Below are positions 59,973 through 64,000 of a stretch of DNA of 64,000 nt, one piece after another. Both the position numbers and the translations under genes were made by a program. Each line of letters opens with the position of its first letter. The first letter of the stretch is position 1. Origin of the DNA: Saccharomonospora marina XMU15 (GTDB taxonomy: Bacteria; Actinomycetota; Actinomycetes; Mycobacteriales; Pseudonocardiaceae); the NCBI RefSeq assembly GCF_000244955.1, contig NZ_CM001439.1, positions 248,001-312,000 on the forward strand, given 5' to 3'. The notes under the pieces were generated by a model, which saw only the letters and a program-made list of their open reading frames with translations, was not told the DNA's origin and did no database searches.

Positions 59973-60632
59973 ATGTCGTGGTTCGGCTCTCGGTTCAGCG
60001 GTGACAGGTCAGCTCTCGTCTCCGCCGAGGAAGCTCTGCCCGGTCGCGCCGAACCGCTCCCCGTGTCGCAGTGGCACGCGGTGCTGCCGCGTCGGCCCCT
60101 CAAACCACCGTTCCCGGACAACACCCGGACCGCCGTGTTCGGGCTCGGCTGCTTCTGGGGCGCGGAGGAGATCTACTGGCAACTGCCGGGGGTTTACACC
60201 ACTGCCGTCGGATACGCGGGCGGGCATACCCCCAACCCCACCTACGAAGAGGTATGCACCGGTCGCACCGGCCACACCGAGGCGGTGCTCGTGGTGTACG
60301 ACCCCGAGCAGGTGGCCTACGAGGCGCTGTTGAAGGTCTTTTGGGAAAACCACGACCCGACGCAGGGAATGCGGCAGGGCAACGACCTCGGCAGCCAGTA
60401 CCGCTCCGCGATCTACTACACCGACGATGCGCAGCACGAGGCGGCCGTGAAATCCATGGCGGCGTTTCAGGGTGCACTGCGCGAGGCGGGCCACGGCGAG
60501 ATCACCACCGAGGTCGCACCGCTGTTGGAGTTCTACTACGCCGAGGACTACCACCAGCAGTACCTGCACAAGGTGCCCAACGGCTACCGCTGCCACTCGC
60601 TGACCGGGGTCAGCTTCCCCACCGACGGCTGA
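59973..60632 (+). CDS. msrA: Peptide-methionine (S)-S-oxide reductase MsrA
   Basis: 219 residues from ATG 59973. It repairs oxidised methionine (S-sulfoxide) in proteins. The catalytic motif GCFWG (59-63) with Cys60 is followed by family motifs [23 protein letters not shown] and NPH-like [21 protein letters not shown] late [17 protein letters not shown] carries the Cys used for thioredoxin-dependent recycling. An N-terminal extension of about 50 residues is usual in actinomycete MsrA. It appears leaderless. Divergent from the membrane-protein gene at 59889. Cytoplasmic. Confidence 0.93.
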   Translation: MSWFGSRFSGDRSALVSAEEALPGRAEPLPVSQWHAVLPRRPLKPPFPDNTRTAVFGLGCFWGAEEIYWQLPGVYTTAVGYAGGHTPNPTYEEVCTGRTGHTEAVLVVYDPEQVAYEALLKVFWENHDPTQGMRQGNDLGSQYRSAIYYTDDAQHEAAVKSMAAFQGALREAGHGEITTEVAPLLEFYYAEDYHQQYLHKVPNGYRCHSLTGVSFPTDG

Positions 60633-60667
60633 GCGACCCGGCGTGGTGACGCGATCGTGACTGCGCC

Positions 60668-60683
60668 TGAGTAGCGGTACTCA
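60668..60683. promoter_or_regulatory. Palindrome TGAGTA-N4-TACTCA upstream of the YiaA-like gene
   Basis: TGAGTAGCGGTACTCA is a perfect 6-bp inverted repeat with a 4-base centre, 35 bases before the start codon. The same half-sites meet again without a spacer at 60720-60729 (TGAGTACTCA) over the ATG, which suggests one dimeric regulator binding two sites. Confidence 0.5.
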
Positions 60684-60718
60684 AGACAACCCGTGGCCGC
60701 GCGGCGGATCGTCGTGGC

Positions 60719-61009
60719 ATGAGTACTCAACCCAAGCTTTCCGGCACCACCAACGCGTTCTTCGTGCAGTCGACGATCTCGTTCGGCGTCGCGCTCGTCG
60801 CCGTGTCGTTCGGCATCGCCTACCTGCCCGTGGACGGTTGGGTGCGGGCATTCCTGGCCATCGGCATGCTCTACACCGTCACCTCGGCGTTCGGGGTGGC
60901 CAAGTGTGTCCGCGACAGGCAGGAAGTGACGGAACTGTCGAGCCGGATAGATCAGGCGCGCCTTGAGAAGCTGCTCGCCGAACACGACCCGTTCAAGGTC
61001 GAAGCCTGA
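60719..61009 (+). CDS. YiaA/YiaB-family inner membrane protein
   Basis: 96 residues from ATG 60719. Two hydrophobic helices (TISFGVALVAVSFGIAYL and AFLAIGMLYTVTSAFGVAKCV) separated by the short loop PVDGWVR match the YiaAB two-helix domain, and a charged helical tail (QEVTELSSRIDQARLEKLLAEHDP) lies in the cytoplasm. Such proteins are linked to envelope stress, but their activity is unknown. There is no ribosome-binding site. The start codon overlaps a TGAGTACTCA palindrome repeated upstream, so expression may be switched by a dedicated regulator. Convergent with the tRNA gene. Confidence 0.75.
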   Translation: MSTQPKLSGTTNAFFVQSTISFGVALVAVSFGIAYLPVDGWVRAFLAIGMLYTVTSAFGVAKCVRDRQEVTELSSRIDQARLEKLLAEHDPFKVEA

Positions 61010-61012
61010 GTG

Positions 61013-61088
61013 TGGAGCGGACGACGGGATTCGAACCCGCGACCCTCACCTTGGCAAGGTGATGCGCTACCAGCTGCGCTACGTCCGC
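61013..61088 (-). tRNA. tRNA-Gly (anticodon GCC)
   Basis: Cloverleaf readable on the minus strand: 5' GCGGACG (61088-61082) pairs with 3' CGTCCGC (complement of 61017-61023). The anticodon loop is TTGCCAA in a TCACC/GGTGA stem. The T arm carries GGGTTCGAATCCC. Discriminator U and an encoded CCA (61015-61013) complete a 76-base tRNA. It decodes GGC/GGU. Confidence 0.95.
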
Positions 61089-61120
61089 ATTGCACTGCCG
61101 AACTGACCCGTGCGTGGCAC

Positions 61121-61149
61121 AGTCTATACCCACGGCCGCGGGAGCTCAC
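61121..61149 (-). promoter_or_regulatory. Candidate promoter of tRNA-Gly
   Basis: On the minus strand GTGAGC (61149-61144) and TAGACT (61126-61121) are 17 bases apart. The transcript would begin near 61114, about 26 bases before the mature 5' end. Confidence 0.5.
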
Positions 61150-61176
61150 GAGTGGGACCGGATCGGTTGGCATTTG

Positions 61177-61226
61177 GTCACGTCGGCGGCACGGGACGTG
61201 ACGCCGCTCGCATGGCTCCGTATGGT
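61177..61226 (+). promoter_or_regulatory. Inverted repeat overlapping the -35 of the sigma-zinc finger gene
   Basis: GTCACGTC (61177-61184), 10 bases, GACGTGAC (61195-61202) is a perfect 8-bp inverted repeat. A candidate promoter GTGACG (61198-61203) - 17 bases - TATGGT (61221-61226) lies so that its -35 sits on the right arm, as for a repressor site. The role is inferred from the layout. Confidence 0.5.
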
Positions 61227-61264
61227 GTTCGACGTTCGACCACAAGGGCTATGCCCCGGAGGGA

Positions 61265-62980
61265 GTGCCTGGCGGGATGGGTCATGCGATCTCCGGATCC
61301 GACGAACCGGCCCTGCTGCAACGCATTCGCCTCGGCGAGGACGAGGCATTCGGCACGCTGTTCGAGATACACGTGTCGGCGGTGCGGCGGCTGGCTCGCG
61401 GAATAGCGTCCGACAGTTCCGAAGCCGAGGACATCACTGCCGAGACGTTCTTCCGCGTCCTGCAGGCACTGCGCAGGGGCAACGGACCACGGGACAACGT
61501 GCGTGCCTACCTGCTCACGGTCGCGCGCCGCGTGGCGTGGGAGTGGCACGGTGCCAGGCGTGACGTTCCCGTGACCGACGAGGAGCTCACCAGCCGCGCC
61601 GGTTCCGGGGCCGACCCGCAAAACCGCACGGCGGAGGCCACGCTGATCACCCGCGCGTTCTCCAGCCTGCCGGAACGCTGGCGCAGCGTGCTGTGGCAGA
61701 CCGAGGTCGAAGGCGAGCAACCCGCTGTGGTGGCGCCGCACTTCGGACTCAGCCCCAACGCCACCGCGGCGCTCGCGCGCAGGGCGCGGATCGGGCTGCG
61801 CGCGGCCTATCTGCAGGCGCACCTGGCCGCCGACGGTGGCCGCAGCGCGGAAGGTTGCAGGCCGGTGCTGGAAAAGCTCGGCGGCTTCACCGCGGGCAGT
61901 GTCACGGGAGCGGAGGCCAGGAAGGTCGAGGCCCATCTCGGCACGTGCTCCAGCTGCAGGCAGACCCACGACGAACTGCGCGAGGTGTGCTCTTCGCTGC
62001 GCGCGCACGCGGGTGCGGTGGTGCTGCTTGTCCCGGCGTCGGGGCTGGCGCTGGCCGCGGGCGCGGCGGGTCTGGGGACCACCGGCACGGCGGGCGGCAC
62101 CGCGGGCGCGGCGGGCGTTGGTGGTGGTGCCGCCGTGGGTGGTGGCATCGGCGGCACGATGGCCGCCATGGGTGCCAACCTCAAGATCGGGCTCGCGTTG
62201 GCGTCCACGGCCGCGGCGGGTGCCGTCGGCATGGCGGCGGGCCCGCTGGCCGATGACCACGGGGAGGTTATCGGCCTGCCTGGTGACGGTGCGGTCGAGC
62301 TGCGTATCGCCGATCCTTCGCCAGGTGCGGACCGCTCGGACTCGGCCAGGGTGTCGATCGTGGAACCAGCCGCGTACGAGGCCTCCGTGCGGGCAGGGCA
62401 GTCGCGGCTGCACCCGGCGCCTGCCGGGCAAGGCCCCAGCGAGTACCAGATCCCGCCCGGCGTCGAGATCGCCGGTGAGGCCACGAAAGCGCGGGGTCCG
62501 CGCGCGGGCGGAACCGAGTTGCCTGCCGAACCGGGCAATGCCGCAGGCGACCGGGGGAGCGCAGGCAACGCGGAGCCGGGACGACCGCGTGGCGACCCGG
62601 GCGCGCAGGCTGGAACCCCGGCGCGCTCACCAGGCTCTTCCTCGGTCGCCGCCGCCAAATCGACCACTCCGCCGCCCTCCTCCGGCTCGCAGCCCGGGTC
62701 GGGCCGCGAGCCCGGCACGAGCCAGTCGCCGCCGCCTGGATCCTCGGCAGGCCGGTCACCGTCGGGCAGCTCCACCGAGCCATTTGATTCCCGGTACGGC
62801 GAACCTGGGTACGGGCAGCCGAGGTACGGGGAGCAACGGTACGGGGAACCCCGATACGCCCGCTCGCGCGACCGTGAGCAGGAGGCGGACAGCGCCGCGC
62901 CCGACACCCGAGACGACTGGTGCCGGTGGCCTGCGTGGCAGCGCGGCGGCCAAGACCACGCCGACGGGTGCGGCGACTGA
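61265..62980 (+). CDS. ECF sigma factor fused to zinc-finger anti-sigma-like and Pro-rich membrane tail
   Basis: 571 residues from GTG 61265; ATG 61277 is an alternative, with GGAGG at 61258-61262 fitting neither ideally. Residues 10-190 are an ECF sigma factor: region 2 VRRLARGIASDSSEAEDITAETFFRVLQAL and region 4 LPERWRSVLWQTEVEGE with LARRARIGLRAAYLQAH. Residues about 205-235 contain HLGTCSSC (His224, Cys228, Cys231), the zinc-binding pattern of anti-sigma factors. Two hydrophobic Ala/Gly-rich stretches (about 252-275 and 308-328) follow. The tail is Pro/Ser/Gly-rich with YGEP/YGQP repeats near residues 515-540. It may be a membrane-tethered, self-inhibited sigma factor (inference). Confidence 0.83.
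   Translation: MPGGMGHAISGSDEPALLQRIRLGEDEAFGTLFEIHVSAVRRLARGIASDSSEAEDITAETFFRVLQALRRGNGPRDNVRAYLLTVARRVAWEWHGARRDVPVTDEELTSRAGSGADPQNRTAEATLITRAFSSLPERWRSVLWQTEVEGEQPAVVAPHFGLSPNATAALARRARIGLRAAYLQAHLAADGGRSAEGCRPVLEKLGGFTAGSVTGAEARKVEAHLGTCSSCRQTHDELREVCSSLRAHAGAVVLLVPASGLALAAGAAGLGTTGTAGGTAGAAGVGGGAAVGGGIGGTMAAMGANLKIGLALASTAAAGAVGMAAGPLADDHGEVIGLPGDGAVELRIADPSPGADRSDSARVSIVEPAAYEASVRAGQSRLHPAPAGQGPSEYQIPPGVEIAGEATKARGPRAGGTELPAEPGNAAGDRGSAGNAEPGRPRGDPGAQAGTPARSPGSSSVAAAKSTTPPPSSGSQPGSGREPGTSQSPPPGSSAGRSPSGSSTEPFDSRYGEPGYGQPRYGEQRYGEPRYARSRDREQEADSAAPDTRDDWCRWPAWQRGGQDHADGCGD
62796..62870 (+). repeat. Short YG(E/Q)P coding repeats in the sigma-factor tail
   Basis: The DNA word GGTACGG(G/C)GA and variants recur at about 15-base steps and encode RYGEPGYGQPRYGEQRYGEP. 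These are in-frame protein repeats of a disordered tail, prone to slippage, not a CRISPR array. Confidence 0.6.
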
Positions 62981-63061
62981 AGTGCGCGGGCCTCCCATCG
63001 GGTCCAAGATCACGGTACCGTTGCGAAAGTACGTGCTCGGTCGGGCTTGCGGAGGAATACG

Positions 63062-63502
63062 ATGAACCGGCTGGTCCAGGGCTCCGACGGCCGGGACTGG
63101 GTGATTCGGGCCCAGATGGAGTGGCGGCGACCCGCCACGGCCGACGACTTCGAGCATGATGTCGCGGCCAGCTACGCCCCCGGCATCGCCATGGGCGTGG
63201 TGGCGTTGACGCTTGCGATCGTACTGATCGCGTGGATGCCCGAGGACGTCGTCGTGCCCAGTTGGGTGCCGCTGGCCCTGCTGCTCGTCGCGCTGTTCTT
63301 CCCGCTGCGATGGGTGCTGCGCAGGCCGTGGACGATCGTGGCCGAGACCGACGGCGACGCGACCGGCGAGCGACCTTCGGAGCGTTGGGTCGGCACGGTA
63401 CGCGGCATCTTCGCCGTGCGCGGCGAGGTGCACCGCATCGCCAAGTCCATCCAGCGACACGACCTGCCCGATTTCGACGGGCCGCTGCATCCGGTCGAGT
63501 AG
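63062..63502 (+). CDS. Two-helix membrane protein, unknown function
   Basis: 146 residues. ATG 63062 is fixed by GGAGG (63051-63055), 6 bases upstream; an earlier in-frame ATG lacks this. A short polar start (NRLVQGSDGRDWVIRAQMEWRRP) is followed by two transmembrane helices (about 42-62, ALTLAIVLIAWM, and 66-86, WVPLALLLVALFFPLRWVL). A soluble tail has VRGEVHRIAKSIQ and HDLPDFDGPL. It sits 2 bases before an Fpg/Nei gene, so the two probably share an mRNA. Proteins of this layout commonly precede DNA glycosylase genes in actinomycetes as far as I recall. Function unknown. Confidence 0.75.
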   Translation: MNRLVQGSDGRDWVIRAQMEWRRPATADDFEHDVAASYAPGIAMGVVALTLAIVLIAWMPEDVVVPSWVPLALLLVALFFPLRWVLRRPWTIVAETDGDATGERPSERWVGTVRGIFAVRGEVHRIAKSIQRHDLPDFDGPLHPVE

Positions 63503-63504
63503 CC

Positions 63505-64000
63505 ATGCCCGAGTTGCCCGAGGTCGAGGCCATCGCCCACCACCTCCGCGAACACGCGGTGGGCCGCACCGTGACCCGGGTGGACGTCGCTTCGCTGACG
63601 GTGCTCAAGACCGTCAGCCCGTCCTGGACCGACCTGCACGGTCGCGAAGTGACCGGCGCGACTCGGCACGGAAAGCACCTCGACCTCGAATGCGGGCAGG
63701 CGCACCTCGTGGTGCACCTGGCCCGCGCGGGCTGGCTTCGTTGGTCCGACTCGCTGCCCGCCGCGCCGCCGAGGCAGGGAAAGGGCCCGCTCGCGCTGCG
63801 GGTGCACCTGGGAGGCCCCGGGTTCGACCTCACCGAGGCCGGAACCAAGAAGGGGCTCGCGGTGTGGATCGTGCACGACCCCGCCGAGGTCGCCAGCATC
63901 GCGAGGCTGGGCACGGACGCCATGGAACTCGACGCCGCCTCGCTGCGCGAACTGCTCGCGGGCCGAACGGCCCGGCTCAAGACAGTGCTCACCGACCAGT
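63505..64000 (+). CDS. Fpg/Nei-family DNA glycosylase (3' end outside window)
   Basis: The first 165 residues are present and the frame runs off the right edge. It begins PELPEVEAIAHHLREHAVG; Pro2 and Glu3 are the catalytic pair of bifunctional Fpg/Nei glycosylases that remove oxidised bases and nick the strand. GREVTGATRHGKHLDLE supplies the conserved Lys near residue 58. A helix-two-turn-helix and zinc finger are expected beyond the window. The start is 2 bases after the upstream stop (likely co-transcribed). Whether it prefers Fpg or Nei substrates cannot be told from this half. Confidence 0.9.
   Translation, partial: MPELPEVEAIAHHLREHAVGRTVTRVDVASLTVLKTVSPSWTDLHGREVTGATRHGKHLDLECGQAHLVVHLARAGWLRWSDSLPAAPPRQGKGPLALRVHLGGPGFDLTEAGTKKGLAVWIVHDPAEVASIARLGTDAMELDAASLRELLAGRTARLKTVLTDQ

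Noticed and set aside
61013-61088. tRNA-Gly as an attachment site of an integrated element
   Set aside because: No integrase gene or repeated 3' tRNA segment was seen nearby, and the flanking genes look like ordinary chromosome.
62796-62870. Short DNA repeats resembling a CRISPR array
   Set aside because: Repeats are about 15 bases, without spacers, and encode YGEP-type protein repeats in frame.
62880-63055. Possible frameshift near the end of the sigma-zinc finger gene
   Set aside because: An alternative frame continues past the stop, but its product is as low-complexity as the annotated tail and has no motif, so there is no reason to prefer it.

Overview
The window is high-GC DNA from a filamentous actinomycete. 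Gene content (HTH-SARP-NB-ARC-TPR regulator, SseB-like proteins, an EccA-like ATPase, many leaderless-looking genes, a CCA-encoding tRNA-Gly) and overall style suggest Pseudonocardiales (Amycolatopsis/Saccharomonospora-like), but the genus cannot be fixed from the sequence alone.

1-34355: one enormous open reading frame, open at the left edge and still 11,437 codons long from the first in-window TTG. It reads as a polymorphic-toxin-type giant built from duplicated blocks. In order: an amidohydrolase-like barrel, a hydrophobic block, module A, module B, coiled coil, a long membrane/beta module C, a GNAT-like domain, a Rossmann-like domain, an amidoligase, a second A, a helical stretch, a HELTH zinc-metalloprotease-like domain, an EndoU ribonuclease domain, a degenerate second EndoU-like domain, then a second B-coil-C series, a polar linker, a large beta-rich region and a third B. 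Immediately after the EndoU pair, a 175-codon gene with its own strong Shine-Dalgarno lies in a different frame, entirely inside the giant frame. It resembles MafI-type immunity proteins, the known partners of EndoU toxins, and is itself made of two similar halves. This nested toxin-immunity arrangement is the main discovery candidate.

34356-38044: an accessory cassette. Two SseB-like paralogues flank an opposite-strand protein that fuses a right-handed beta-helix to an EccA/CbbX-type AAA+ ATPase. This suggests a type VII-like export or assembly function for the giant protein, although no membrane core of such a system is in the window.

38218-49507: a SARP/AfsR-type regulator, an SDR dehydrogenase, UDP-glucose dehydrogenase, a gamma-glutamyltransferase-family enzyme, a small ECF sigma-VOC-SnoaL operon and a molybdopterin oxidoreductase.

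49508-59889: envelope functions. These are a multi-TM protein, a 37-residue membrane peptide, an acyltransferase-3 protein, a PIG-V-like mannosyltransferase, and a translationally coupled pair (Pro/Gln-rich membrane protein plus a 1,223-residue GT-GT-FkbM fusion) next to a paralogue of the membrane protein.

59973-64000: msrA, a YiaA-like membrane protein, tRNA-Gly(GCC), an ECF sigma factor fused to an anti-sigma-like zinc finger and membrane/Pro-rich tail, a small membrane protein, and the 5' part of an Fpg/Nei DNA glycosylase gene cut by the right edge.
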